A DNA stretch of 64,000 nt from Liopterus haemorrhoidalis (lineage: Eukaryota > Arthropoda > Insecta > Coleoptera > Dytiscidae). Where the stretch lies: contig OZ020617.1 in NCBI GenBank assembly GCA_963971575.1, positions 24,434,740 to 24,498,739 of the forward strand. Reading direction: 5' to 3'. Positions 22,903-33,790 of the stretch are shown here, piece by piece. Made by a program: the position numbers and the translations under genes. The notes beneath the pieces are model-generated. The model saw nothing but the letters and a program-made list of their open reading frames with translations. It had not been told where the DNA came from and searched no databases. The stretch's first letter is position 1, and each line of letters begins with the position of its first letter.

Positions 22903-25900
22903 TTATATTTCATCATATATATTTATGCTTTTTAAAAAGGTTAACACTTGGTTTTCACTTTCACTATTATTTGACAGGATGTCTTGGACACTGTTCTTTA
23001 AGTTATTTTGTTGTCTTTCGGTATTATATTGTGGGCACTCCTGCAGAATGTGACATATAGTGATTCTAGTATCACATACGTTACACATCGGATGGTTTTC
23101 TCTTGCAAAGATATGTTTGTGTGTGTATAAGGTGTGCCCAATTCTTAGTCGAGTTAGGACGACTTGTTCTCTACGACTCCTCTTGCTTGGCCACTTGTTG
23201 GTATCTTCTTTTACACATCTTAGATGGCTGGTATTTGAATCCCACTTTTCCTTCCATTGACCTTTTATGGATTTCTTTATTAAGGCCTTTATGTCGCTAG
23301 CTGGTATATCTATTTCAGTGACTTCTTCCTCTACGGCTTCTTTGGCGAGGTGGTCTGCCTTCTCGTTCCCTGTTATACCAACATGGGAGGGAATCCACAT
23401 CATGATGATGTCCTTGCCGTCAGATATCGCTTCATGAATGTTTTCCTGTATTTTTTTGACGAGAGGGTGTTTCGGATATAACTGTTCAATACTTAAGATC
23501 GTACTTAGACAATCGCTATGAATGATGTATCTTCTTTCTTGGTTTTTATCAATTTTTATGTATTCGGAGGCTTTCAGGATGCTATACATTTCGGCTGTGT
23601 ACACACTAGTTGTAGTTGGTAAACGATATTTGTATGCTTTTCCATTGAAAAGAAGACCAGCTCCTGTTTTATTTTCTATTATTGAACCGTCCGTAAATAT
23701 AGCATTGAATTGTGGGTATTTTTGGATTTCTTGTTGGTATGATTTTTTGAAAGTATCAGGAGTTGTTGCAGATTTGGTGTATTTAGTTAGGGATAAATCG
23801 AAATGGGGTTTTGTAATGGTCCAAGGTGAATATTTTGAAAAGAACTGTTTTAATATAGGCGGGAATTCAGTATGTATAGCTCGTAAGTTTTGTGATATTT
23901 CTTGTTGTATCGGACAGGAGTTTTTTATTGTGAGTTTATTGTTAAGATTTTGGAAAATTTGGTGATGTATGGGTGAATCTGGTAAACTAGCAACATTAGC
24001 AAGGTAACATAAAGAGAGTTGAGACATGCGATAATCAATGGGAATCTGGCCAGCTTCACAGTGTAGACTGTCGATTGGGCTAGTGCGCAGAGCTCCGGTT
24101 GCAATTCTAAGAGCAGTGTTTTGTATAGTCTGTAATATTTTTTTATAGGAGGGTTTTATATGTTTAAAAACAATGCAGCTATATTCTAGTTTTGATCTGA
24201 TGATTGCTTGATACAGTCTCAGTAGGATTTCTTTATTTGCCCCCCATTTTTGATGCCCTAATGTCTTTATTATGTTAAGTCTTTGTGTGCAATCTTGTTT
24301 TATATTTGCTAAGTGTGCTGTCCATCTTAATTTTTTGTCAAATGTGACCCCAAGAAATTTAGCTACATCTACATATTCTATTAAATTATCCTGTATTTTC
24401 AATATTGGGTTTTTTTGATTGTATTGCCTTCTGTTGAAATGTATGGCCTTAGTTTTAGTGGGTGAGAAAACAAAACCTGTTCTGTTAGACCATATCGAAA
24501 GGTTGTTGATGGTTTTTTGCAATTTTGACTTTATGGAATACAGGTTTTTTCCCGAACAGAAGATTACCAAGTCATCTGCAAATAAACAGGATTTAACTGG
24601 TGTTTGGATTTCTTGAGCTATTTTGTTTATTGCAATTAGAAAGAGTGTCACGCTGATCACTTCACCTTGTGGCACGCCGTTTTCCTGTATTTTTGGTTGT
24701 GATTCATGTCCATTTGCATATACTCTGAAAGTTCGATGTTCTAGAAAGTTCTTAATGTAATGTATTATGTTGCCATCTAAACCATATTCTTTGAGCGCAT
24801 TTAGGATTGGTCTTCGCCAAGTCATATCATATGCTTTTTGTATGTCAAATAGTACTGCAATTGTGTCTTCTCGGTTTTTAAATGCCTTTTCTATTTCTGT
24901 TGCTAATAATAATACATTGTCTGTTGTTGAATGATTTTGTCTAAACCCGGATTAGTTACATGTCAGGATTTTATTTGATTCTAAGAACCACATGAGTCTA
25001 CGATTGATCATGCTTTGTAATATTTTACTAAAATTGTTGGACGCAGATATTGGCCGATAATTTTCCGTGTTAGTTTTATCCTTGTGTGGTTTTAATATAG
25101 GAAAGGTTCTAACTTCTTGCCATTTTTGTGGATATACATTATTATTCCAAATATGGTTATACATTTCTAAGAGGTATAATATTGTATTTTCGGGCAATTG
25201 TTTGATGATCTCGGTTGTGATGTTATCCGGCCCAGGACATTTTGTTATCTTTTAGATTTTTTATTACTGTTTTTAGTTCGGTTACTGTAAAGGGTTTGTT
25301 AATATCATGTTCTAGTTTGTTTATTTTAAGTTCCTCGTTTTCTGTTACGTTCTTATATATTTTAAATTGTGTTGGATAATTTTCGGTACTTGAAGTGTGT
25401 TCGAAACTATTAGCCAAAATTTCTGCTATATCTTGTTGAGATGTAATAATTCTGTTGTCTTTAATTAATGTTGTAGTGAATGTTGTATTTTTAGTGTTTC
25501 TGATTTTTCGTATTTTCCCCCATATTTCCGTTGTTGGTGTATTTGGTGTTATTGTCGAAACGTAATTTTCCCAAGATTGTTTTTTGCTCTCTATTATAGT
25601 ACGTCTAGATACCGAGCGACACTTTTTTAACGATATGAAATCTTCTTCAGATCTTGTTCTTTTGTAGCGGTTAAGGGCGCGTTTTAATTGCTTTACTGCT
25701 ATTTTACATGATTCATTCCACCACGGTACATGTTTTTTGTGTGAATATGTATTTTTGTAACCAATTGCTTCTATTGCTGCGTGTTTAATCCGTTGTGTAA
25801 ACTGTTCGACAAGATCATTGATGTCAGAATTTGTATTTATTGGTATTGTTATATTTGACAGTATTTGGAATTTTTCCCAGTCTGCATTTCTAAGGTTCCA

Positions 25901-26587
25901 CTTTTCTTTTCTAAGTCTGTTCGTTATATTATGTGTTTTTGGAAATGTTATTTTAATAGGGAAGTGGTGGCTACCCCATAACAGTGGTAACACTTCCCAG
26001 TTTAGATCAGGTGCAAACGAGGCGTCACAAAATGATAAGTCAATTGTAGAAAAATTTCCAGTACTGGCACAGAAATGTGTGGGCGTGCCATCATTTAATA
26101 TCGCTCTGGAGTCATTGAGAATATTTTCTATTTTTCTACCGCGCGTATCCGAGTGTGCTGAACCCCAAATAGTGTTATGGCTGTTAAAATCGCCTACTAG
26201 AAGGAATGGTCGGGGTAGCTGTTCTATCACGGCATTGATTTGCTCTGCTGTGAAAATATTATTTGGAGGGAGGTATATGTTACATATTGTGATTTTGTAT
26301 AAGTTAGGCACAATTGTTGATATTGCAACTGCCTCTAACTCTGTTGTGAGGTTAATCTTATCTGCAGGGATAGAATTTTCAACAAATATGGCTACACCTC
26401 CACTTGCTATGTTTGCGGTTGTTCTGTCTTTTCTGAAGGCCGTATATCTTCTAAGGTTGACTGCTTGGTGACTGTGTAGACGTGTTTCTTGAATACAGAT
26501 GTATGATGTTTGTATTTGCGATATAATTTGCTGGAGTTCTGGGAGATGTGCAAAGAGGCCGTTCATGTTCCACTGTATAAGAGCCAT
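22903..26587 (-). pseudogene. I-type ORF2: APE endonuclease, reverse transcriptase, RNase H
   Basis: Starts at the ATG at 26587. The apurinic-type endonuclease fills the first ~230 residues (IQWNMNGLFAHLPELQ, CIQETRLHSHQ, LLVGDFNSHNTIWGS, then SHHFPI). The reverse transcriptase follows, with NYRPISAS, a QKAYDMTWRRP segment, NGVPQGEVISVTLF and the catalytic FADD box (CLFADDLVIF). RNase H shows IFTDGS, AEMYSIL, HSDCLS and HVGITGNEKAD. The protein ends in a CCHC knuckle (MCNVCDTR...CHILQECP). Two lesions: a 1-nt insertion in an A-run near 25240 shifts the frame, and a TAA at 24952-24954 replaces what was probably a glutamine codon. RNase H placement favours the I group; LOA-type is an alternative. 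Confidence 0.85.
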
Positions 26588-26589
26588 AT

Positions 26590-27927
26590 TTATCGAGGTC
26601 CAGATGTAGAAGCATTATCTGCTTCTTCGCTCATATCTTCTCTGATTTTGTTTATTATTCTGGTTAATCTTGATTTTGTTGATCGGTCTGAAGTAAATGA
26701 ATGTAGATCCTTGAGTAAAATTATTAGTTGGTAGATGTCTGTAGTAAATTTTCTTGCGGTGACTAGTGGGTTCTGTGATGTTTGTATTTGATCGATCAGT
26801 TTGCACAGATCTTCATGTGTTATATTATATAATTTTGGGTTTGTTTCCATTTCTTCTTTGATCGCTTCTAGGGCTTCATTTAAATCTGTTTGTGTACTAT
26901 TGCCTGGACTTTCTGATCTATTCTTTCTTTGGTTTCTTTTTTTTCTGTTCAGTTGGGTTCTTGTCTCTTTAGGGGTATCTTTTGTTTGGCTTTCGATTTC
27001 TTTGATGTATTGAGTCAGATCATCTTCTAAACTGCTAATAGATGTCGCTGTACGTTTACCTGTATTTGAAGTTATCAGTTCGATATCTTCTATTAGTTCT
27101 ATTTCATTGGTTTTTTCTGTGGTGACCTCTGTGGTGTTTTTTTCGTTTTCAGATATATTCTGGGTAGTATTTTCTATACCTTGGGTGAGAGTTGATTCTG
27201 TAATGGTCCCAGTTTGTTGTGTGGTCCCATTACTTTGATTTATTGATGTGGTTGAATTACTTTGGTTGACTGTTTTATTGTTGCATTTATTAGCAACATG
27301 GCCTTTTTGCTTGCATATAAAGCACGTAACGTCTGTTGTTAAATATATTTTGTACTCTGTGTTATTATGGTTTAGATGAATAGTTTCGGGTAGTTCTACT
27401 GGCGTGTGTTTATCCATGGATGAGACATACACTTGACGTCTGAAGCTTAGAATATGCGCGTATCCATCACGCTTCAGTCTAGCTCGTAGGGGTGTTATTG
27501 GCGATTGCAATTTAAGACCTTGGTTCTTTAGGGCTTCCTCGATTATACTATCTGGGATGGAAGGGCAGACATTGGAAATAATTACACGTAAATGCAAGTT
27601 TACATATCTTCTGATGCTGATCTGCTGGTTTTGGACGGTTATTATTGAGTTTTCAGTAATTAATTTTTCAACCAGATCTTTATTTTTGAGATAAATACAG
27701 AGACGATGGTTATAAATTTTTGAAATATAAATTATGTTTGTCGGATTTATTATATCTCCAATGGCATATACAAATTCTTCGGTGGGTATAGTTGGAAGAG
27801 TATCCATAACAATTGCCTGATTTTTATTTGGGTATTGTTGTGAGTTTGACTTTGTTATATCTGCGAATGATTTCGTATTCATTGTCATTTTTTGATGGTT
27901 TGAATTTCCGTCACTAAATGTAGTCAT
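26590..27927 (-). CDS. I-type ORF1: gag-like nucleic-acid-binding protein
   Basis: An intact 445-residue frame upstream of ORF2. Residues ~40-195 contain an RRM-like region (TLPTIPTEEFVYAIGDIINP, then a basic RISxNVxPxIPD-type segment). A single zinc knuckle of the form C-X2-C-X4-H-X4-C (CFICKQKGHVANKC) lies near residues 200-215. The C-terminal half is polar, rich in Thr, Asn and Glu, with a KKRNQRKNR basic patch. ORF1 proteins of this group coat the element RNA and carry it with the ORF2 enzyme to the target. The stop is followed by two nucleotides and the ORF2 ATG, so ORF2 translation probably depends on termination-reinitiation (inference). Confidence 0.85.
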   Translation of the reverse strand: MTTFSDGNSNHQKMTMNTKSFADITKSNSQQYPNKNQAIVMDTLPTIPTEEFVYAIGDIINPTNIIYISKIYNHRLCIYLKNKDLVEKLITENSIITVQNQQISIRRYVNLHLRVIISNVCPSIPDSIIEEALKNQGLKLQSPITPLRARLKRDGYAHILSFRRQVYVSSMDKHTPVELPETIHLNHNNTEYKIYLTTDVTCFICKQKGHVANKCNNKTVNQSNSTTSINQSNGTTQQTGTITESTLTQGIENTTQNISENEKNTTEVTTEKTNEIELIEDIELITSNTGKRTATSISSLEDDLTQYIKEIESQTKDTPKETRTQLNRKKRNQRKNRSESPGNSTQTDLNEALEAIKEEMETNPKLYNITHEDLCKLIDQIQTSQNPLVTARKFTTDIYQLIILLKDLHSFTSDRSTKSRLTRIINKIREDMSEEADNASTSGPR

Positions 27928-28288
27928 TGTATTATTTAAACGACCGCGCCAGTGTTGTCTTGACCAGCGGGTAATCCGACAGCTAAACTTGTCGGTTTAT
28001 CGGTCGTCCGCTTCTTTATTGATAAGCTAACAGATGTCACTAGTTACCTGATTGGAATGGTGTACAGAGTGCTATTGTGTGTTTAAGGTTATAAATTATT
28101 ATTATAAAAATTACAATGGATAATGAAATTAATACATGAGTGAAAGAGGTGAATAATATCAAGTATGGTGTTCAAATTTGGAAAATATAAAACAATGATT
28201 ACCTGGTAGTAAGGTAGGAAACAATTCGCTTGCTATTCACTTACGTCACTACTTTCTTCTCCTTCCCAATTTTGTGCCGTCGCACTTT

Positions 28289-28488
28289 GACTGATATGAA
28301 AATTTTGCATAAAATTCTTAATAATCTATTATCTTGTGTTGAACTACAAAATTTAATCACTATTAATGTTCCAGTGTACAATACGCGATCTTCTTCGCTT
28401 CTTTGTATACCTTTTGCGAACACGAATTCTTACCAAAATTCTCCAATAGTCAGACTCTGTAGTACTTACAATAATAATTTCTCAGATG
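28289..28488 (+). pseudogene. CR1/jockey-type RT C-terminus, unit A
   Basis: After the I-type element the frame reads RRTLTDMKILHKILNNLL, then VPVYNTRSSSLLCIP and SPIVRLCSTYNN, typical of the C-terminal tail of CR1/jockey-type proteins. It is interrupted at TTAA by a piggyBac-derived element (28493-29012) and resumes with a few residues ending in the 'gttcaataaatat' segment. Its upstream part, before the I-type insertion, lies at about 22660-22709. No catalytic RT motif is present. Non-functional. Confidence 0.7.
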
Positions 28489-28492
28489 TTAA

Positions 28493-29012
28493 CCCTTTAC
28501 CGCATAGTGTGCCATATATGGCACATTCCAATTTTTATTTTTTATTTTACTTTTAAAACTGAATCAGAACGTTACTTCATGAATGTTCATATATGCCACA
28601 TACACAGCAATGGATCCTGCAGTATCTCAAGTAATGGGCTGCAATAGATTTGAGGATATCAAGTGGAATTTTCACTTCAACGATAACTCTGAATTTATTG
28701 AGAAAAGACAACTAGAAGATATGACCTTTTCTTTCAAAAATTCGAGGGCGAGTGCTCTTAATCCCTCATGAAGAACACCTAGCAATTGACGAGCAAATAA
28801 TACGGAATCATTTTCTTTTGTAACATAATGTAGAATCATAATGTTCCATGTATTGCACATACCCTAAATTGTTATTTTAATTATTATTTTTTCATAAAAA
28901 TAATAATTAATATTTTAAATATAATTTTTTAATTAATTTCCTATCAATAAGAACCAATTCCTAATGCTCATGAATTATTTCAGCCAAAAATAAAAATTCA
29001 TGCAGTAAAGGG
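28493..29012. mobile_element. piggyBac-derived element, TTAA-flanked (unit A)
   Basis: Exact TTAA at 28489-28492 and 29013-29016. Termini are CCCTTTACCGCATAG and the complement ATGCAGTAAAGGG. At 520 bp it is non-autonomous. About 28610-28770 encodes a transposase-like remnant: VSQVMGCNRFEDIKWNFHFN and DNSEFIEKR, matching the piggyBac transposase segment with NRF and HFxDN. Catalytic aspartates are absent. The TTAA duplication and 13-bp CCCTTT termini are diagnostic for piggyBac. Confidence 0.9.
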
Positions 29013-29084
29013 TTAACATTATCAATGTGTCGGTTAAAATGTTCAATAAATATTAGTGCTGTCAGAAATCGAACTTGACGGAAC

Positions 29085-29405
29085 CGGAACCGGTTCCAAA
29101 AAAAAACCGGTTCCGGGTTTACCCGGTACCCGGTTTCGGAACCGGGTATCCGAAACCGGGTATCCGGAACCGGGTATCCGGAACCGGGTATCCGGAACCG
29201 GGTATCCGGAACCGGGTAATCGGAACCGAGTATCCGAATACGGGTACCCGGAACCGGGTAATCAGAACCGGGTAATAGGAACCGGGTACCCGGAACCGGG
29301 TATCCGGAACCGTGTAATCGGAACCGGGTATTCGGGATGAGGTATCCGGAACCGGGTTACTTCAAAAGTACGTACCCGTTTTGCCCGAAATCCAGAACCG
29401 GATAC
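29085..29405 (+). repeat. 14-bp minisatellite, array 2
   Basis: Same units as array 1 (mostly GGAACCGGGTATCC), in duplicated unit B. The order of variant units differs slightly from array 1, showing change after duplication. Confidence 0.9.
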
Positions 29406-29624
29406 CCGTTAAACATGTTTCGGTTTCCAGCATCATAACAATTACGGTTATTGTGATTGAGATACGTTAAGGAATACTTGCTGACGTGCATCTACTACGT
29501 ACGATTTTGTTATATACATTTTCAATTTTGAATAGAAAAAAAAATTGTAATCGTTACTTTATTTTAATTCTAAACAACTTCTTTATAATATATATTTTTG
29601 ATATATTATAACTATATCAATTAT

Positions 29625-29800
29625 AATATATGTTGCGCCGAGTTTAATTTTCTCACACTAAAGGATCGTCGCACTTTGACTGACATGAAAATTTTGCATA
29701 AAATTCTTAATAATCTATTATCTTGTGTTGAACTACAAAATTTAATCACTATTAATGTTCCAGTGTACAATACGCGATCTTCTTCGCTTCTTTGTATACC
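29625..29800 (+). pseudogene. CR1/jockey-type RT C-terminus, unit B
   Basis: Duplicate of the unit A fragment but without the I-type insertion: AEFNFLTLKDRRTLTDM runs through what is the insertion site in unit A. It ends at YNTRSSSLLCIP, where a 90-bp deletion joins it to the piggyBac remnant. The deletion has TACC microhomology at its ends. Confidence 0.7.
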
Positions 29801-30312
29801 GCATAGTGTGCCGTATATGGCACATTCCGATTTTTATTTTTTATTTTACTTTTAAAACTGAATCAGAACGTTACTTCATGAATGTTCATATATGCCACAT
29901 ACACAGCAATGGATCCTGCAGTATCTCAAGTAATGGGCTGCAATAGATTTGAGGATATCAAGCGGAATTTGCACTTCAACGATAACTCTGAATTTATTGA
30001 GAAAAGACAACTAGAAGATACGACCTTTTCTTTCAAAAATTCGAGGGCGAGAGCTCTTAATCCCTAACGAAATACACCTAGCAATTGACGAGCAAATAAA
30101 ACGGCATCATTTTTTATTGTAACATTATGTAGAAACATAATGTTCCATGTATTGCACATACCCTAAATTGTTATTTTAATTATTATTTTTTCATAAAAAT
30201 AATAATTAATATTTTAAATATAATTTTTTAATTAATTTTTCTAACAATAAGAACCAATTCCTAATGCTCATGAATTATTTCAGCCAAAAATAAAAATTCA
30301 TGCAGTAAAGGG
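29801..30312. mobile_element. piggyBac-derived element, left end deleted (unit B)
   Basis: Same element as 28493-29012; the right end AGTAAAGGG and TTAA (30313-30316) are intact, but the left TTAA and CCCTTTACC are lost in the 90-bp deletion. The transposase-like segment (CNRFEDIKRNLHFNDNS) is retained at about 29920-30060. Confidence 0.85.
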
Positions 30313-30567
30313 TTAACATTACCAATGTGTCTGTTAAAATGTTCAATAAATATTGTAAAGACAAAATTTGTCATCAATATTAATAATATGTATTGTAACA
30401 GTTTATTATATTTAACTATTTTTATATTCAACTAATTATTGTGTTTCAAGTACAAGTTTGTTTAATTACGTATTAACATTGTAATTATGTAGTAGTGAAC
30501 ACTTTGCTGGGCCTGTCCTGTTTGTGTTCCGAACAAAATAAAATAATATTAAGTAAATAATAAATAA

Positions 30568-31024
30568 CAGTGCGGGGAACCGAAACCGGTTTAACAGATA
30601 TCCGGTCAAGTAAAACCGTGCACATAATTTTCGAGTAACCCGATTTCGAATACCTAGTTTCAAATATTTTTTTGCTCATTACTTTGATTCGACTTCCTTC
30701 TTTTTGCGCACTACTTCGATCCTTCTTCTTTTTTGTTGCTATCACGTCGTTTATCTAACGAAACCGGGTATCCGAAAGCGGGTATCCGAAACCGGGTATC
30801 CGAAACGGGGTATGCGAAACCGGGTGTCCGAAACCGGGTATCCGAAACCGGGTATCCGGAACCGGGTATCCGAAACCGGGTATCCGGAACCGGGTATTCG
30901 GAACCGGGCAATCGGAACCGGGTAACCGGAACCGGGTATCCGGGTAACGCGAAAATTAAAAACCCGGTTTTACCCGAAAACCGGAACCGGGTACCCGAAA
31001 AACCGGTTTCGGTTCCCAGCACTA
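30568..31024. mobile_element. TAGTG-type hAT-like element with minisatellite array 3
   Basis: Left end CAGTGCGGGGAACCGAAACC and right end GGTTTCGGTTCCCAGCACTA are inverted repeats with only one or two mismatches. Flanking octamers ATAAATAA and ATAAAAAT match at 6 of 8. The right half (about 30758-30945) is the 14-bp ACCGGGTATCCGAA array. Non-coding; the open frames on both strands are repeat artefacts. Confidence 0.7.
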
Positions 31025-31146
31025 ATAAAAATATACTTTCCATAACATAAATAAAATAAATATTCTATTTATTTTTATACATAATATACTTATCTTGACA
31101 ACTAATTTAAACTACTGGCTATTTCAAACATTTAAGTTGTCACTAG

Positions 31147-31371
31147 CAGAGCCGTAGTAATGGCCTGGCGTCGGGGCAGGTGCCAGGGGCGCCAGGCCTA
31201 AAGAGGGGCGTATGTTTTTATTTGTTTTTGATCATCATTTGTAGTGCAAAAGCGAAGACTTTTTTTAGGTTAGCACTTGTATTTTGGAAGTGAGGACTTT
31301 TTTTTTTAGCTTGTATTTTCACTTGTCTATGAAAAGGGCGCTGTTTTAAGTTATTTTAATTTCTTTGCCAA
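31147..31371. mobile_element. Probable hAT-like MITE with hairpin unit
   Basis: Starts CAGAGCCGTAGTAATGG next to GTCACTAG (31139-31146); the same octamer recurs at 31372-31379. The right terminus does not match the left well. The interior has the GAAGTGAGGACTTTTTTT unit seen in other MITEs and GGGCGC motifs. Confidence 0.5.
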
Positions 31372-32239
31372 GTCACTAGCTAACTTTATAATGAGTAAAT
31401 GTGCTTTTACTAAACAAAATGATCAAAAGCTTCATGCAATCAATAAAAAATACTAGATTTGAAAATCTAGCTTGCCAAAGAAACAGACTATAAGTAGACT
31501 ATAGGTCAAATCAATTGATGGGTTTCTCTGACAATGGTTCGCGTTGGAGGTACTTCAAGTATTTTTAAGTTGTACTTTGAAGTAGGTACGATTTGAAAGT
31601 GCAATATTTTTTATTATATATTTTTTAAATTGCTCTCCGAGCTACAGATAACTCAAGAGTAAGGATGCGAATGTATTTAAATTAAAATGGAAGGCAGTTT
31701 GAACACTTGTAAATAAAAATACTTTACCTTCAAGTCTTTATAGGGAATATAATCGTCATTTAAAAATATCACAGTTTTTTGTTAACCGTAAAAGATATTA
31801 AAAAAATGTTTAAGTAAAAGTTGTTGAAAAGCTCTATCCAAAGATATACAATATGACAAACGTTCCCATTTAAAAATTCGAAATTGACTTTGATATCCTG
31901 TACGTTTTTTTTTTTTCGGAAAATTTCAATACTGCCATTCAATTTTGTGGATAAATTGTAGTTTCAAATGTTTCCCAACTTGCTCACACGTCGCCTTTTC
32001 GAAAAAACTCTGATCTCATTATCTTGATACACCATAATTTCGGGGGGTCCCAGGCCAGAAAAGGTTGAGAAACACTGGAATAGACTATATTTAGAGTAAT
32101 TTTTTTATACATTTTTTTATTGACAACAAATATAAAAAATACTAGGTTATTACCCGTCAATAATGACGGATTTATAATATAAAAATTTCAATTGTTTGTA
32201 TATGTATTTGGTTTTATTTTTTAACGTATGTTAATTTCG

Positions 32240-32350
32240 TCGCCGGTCAGCTAATCACGGGACAGGATATCACCAGTTAGCCAATCACGGGAGAGGGTGT
32301 CACCTGTCAGCCAATCAAGAGACAGGGTGTCCCCAGTTAGCCAATCACGA
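32240..32350 (+). repeat. Short tandem repeat with CCAATCA core
   Basis: About four units of ~31 bp containing GTTAGCCAATCACGGGA variants. One or two related units reappear at about 33787-33845, after the satellite array, so the array sits between copies of this motif. Confidence 0.75.
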
Positions 32351-32503
32351 GAACCTTAGGAAAAATTGGCGTCATAATGTTACCGACACTACATACAGAC
32401 ACTTGCTAATATAGTTATTCATAAACTTTTTATGATTAAAACGCTTCATTTTTACTTTAGTACATTACATTTATATTGTTAAAACTAAAAATAATTTGAG
32501 ACG

Positions 32504-33790
32504 TTTATTTATGCCTACGAAACCCTAGACATTTCTATATGTAATTATATTGGTAGATTCTTAGAGAATAAATTTGCAAAATATTGTTCACATCGGTCAA
32601 AGGATATAACAGTGTCTAAAGTTTCTTTTTTATGCCTACGAAACCCTAAAGATTTCTATATAAAATTATATTCGTAAATTTTTAGAAAATAAATCTGCAA
32701 AATATTGTTCATATCGGTTAAAGGATACAGGCGTGTCTAAAGTTTATCGTTTATGCATACGAAACGGTAAACATTTCTATATGTAATTTTATCCGCAGTT
32801 TGTTAGAGAATAAATCTGCAAAATATTGTTCATATCGGCCAAAGCATATAGGAGTATCTAGAGTTTCTTGTTTATGCCTACGAAACCCTAGACATTTCTA
32901 TATATAATTATATTCGTAGATTTTTAGAGAATAAATCAGCAAAATATTGTTCATATCGGTTAAAGGATTTAGGAGTCTCTTGTTTATGCCTACAAAACCC
33001 TAGACATTTATGTATATAATTATGTTCGTAGATTCCTAGAAAATAAATCTGCAAAATATTGTTTATATCGATCACAGGATATAGGATTGTCTAGAATTTC
33101 TTGTTAATTCCTACGAAACCCTAGACATTTCTGTATGTAATTATATTTGTAGATATTTAGAGAATAAATCTGCAAAATACTGTTCATATCGGTCAAAGGA
33201 TATAGGAAAAAACGTCTTAGGGTTTCTTGTTTATGCCCACGAAACCCTAGACATTTCTATAAGTTGTTTTATCCCCAGATTCTTAGAGATTAAGTCTGCA
33301 AAATATTTTTTATATCGATCGTAGGATATAGGAGTGTTTAGAGTTTCTGGTTTATGCCTACGAAACCCTAGACATTTCTGTATGTAATTATATTCGTAGA
33401 TTCTTAGAGATTAAATGTGCAAAATATTGTTGATATCAGTCAAAGGATATAGGAATGTCTATAGTTTCTTGTTTATGCCTATGAAATCCTAGAAATTTCT
33501 ATATGATATTTTATCTACAGATTCTTAGAAAATAAATCTGCAAAATATTTTTCATATCGATCATAGGATATAGGAGTGTCTAGAGTTTCTTGTTTATGCC
33601 TACGAAACCCTAGATATTTCTTTATGTTATTTTATTCGCAGTTTCTTAGAGAATAAAACTGCAAAATATTGTTGATATCAGTCAAAGGATATAGGAGTAT
33701 CTAGAGCTTCTTGTTTATGCCTACGAAGTCCTACACATTGCTATATGTAATTATATTCGTAAATTCTTAGGGAACAAATCTGCAAAATAC
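32504..33790 (+). repeat. ~120-bp satellite, about 11 units
   Basis: Each unit contains 'tatgcctacgaaaccctaga', 'tcttagagaataaatctgca' and 'atcggtcaaaggatatagga', spaced ~117-124 bp. No coding potential. Unit-to-unit divergence is moderate, so it is not a recently homogenised array. Confidence 0.9.

Larger units (their letters stand above)
22710..28277 (-). mobile_element. I-type non-LTR retrotransposon, nearly full length
   Basis: A ~5.57-kb element on the minus strand: ~350-bp 5' leader, ORF1, ORF2 starting 2 nt after the ORF1 stop, ~180-bp 3' region and a poly(A) tail (poly-T at 22707-22720). The 11-bp CGTCGCACTTT at 22699-22709 and 28278-28288 is the target duplication. The uninterrupted site is preserved in the tandem copy near 29668. 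Only two disabling changes are evident in ORF2 and none in ORF1, so insertion was recent relative to its surroundings. Confidence 0.9.
22080..30353. repeat. Tandem duplication of a compound TE block
   Basis: Unit A (22080-29053) and unit B (29054-30353) each run from TAGTGCTGTCAG through a 14-bp minisatellite, an AT-rich spacer, a non-LTR C-terminal fragment and a piggyBac-derived element to 'gttcaataaatat'. Unit A differs by the I-type insertion (22710-28277). Without that insertion A is about 1,395 bp; B is 1,300 bp, and the main difference is a 90-bp deletion in B. Confidence 0.85.
21895..32077. mobile_element. 10.2-kb hAT-bounded composite element
   Basis: The left end reads CAGCGTTACTCAAACGCGGC. 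The right end is the imperfect complement AGGTTGAGAAACACTG. Exact octamers GAATAGAC lie outside both ends (21887-21894 and 32078-32085), the length expected for hAT. No hAT transposase is visible, so the shell is non-autonomous, and most of its 10.2 kb is later insertions: minisatellite elements, a tandem duplication with a piggyBac derivative and an I-type retrotransposon. The shell's own sequence is probably the first ~185 bp and parts of 30.35-32.08 kb. Confidence 0.75.

Noticed and set aside
22866..27013. Plus-strand frames over the I-type element (for example 25818-26471)
   Set aside because: They are antisense shadows of the minus-strand ORF1 and ORF2, which carry clear domains.
32504..33790. 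CRISPR-like regular repeats
   Set aside because: The units are adjacent ~120-bp satellite copies without unique spacers, in an animal-type genome.
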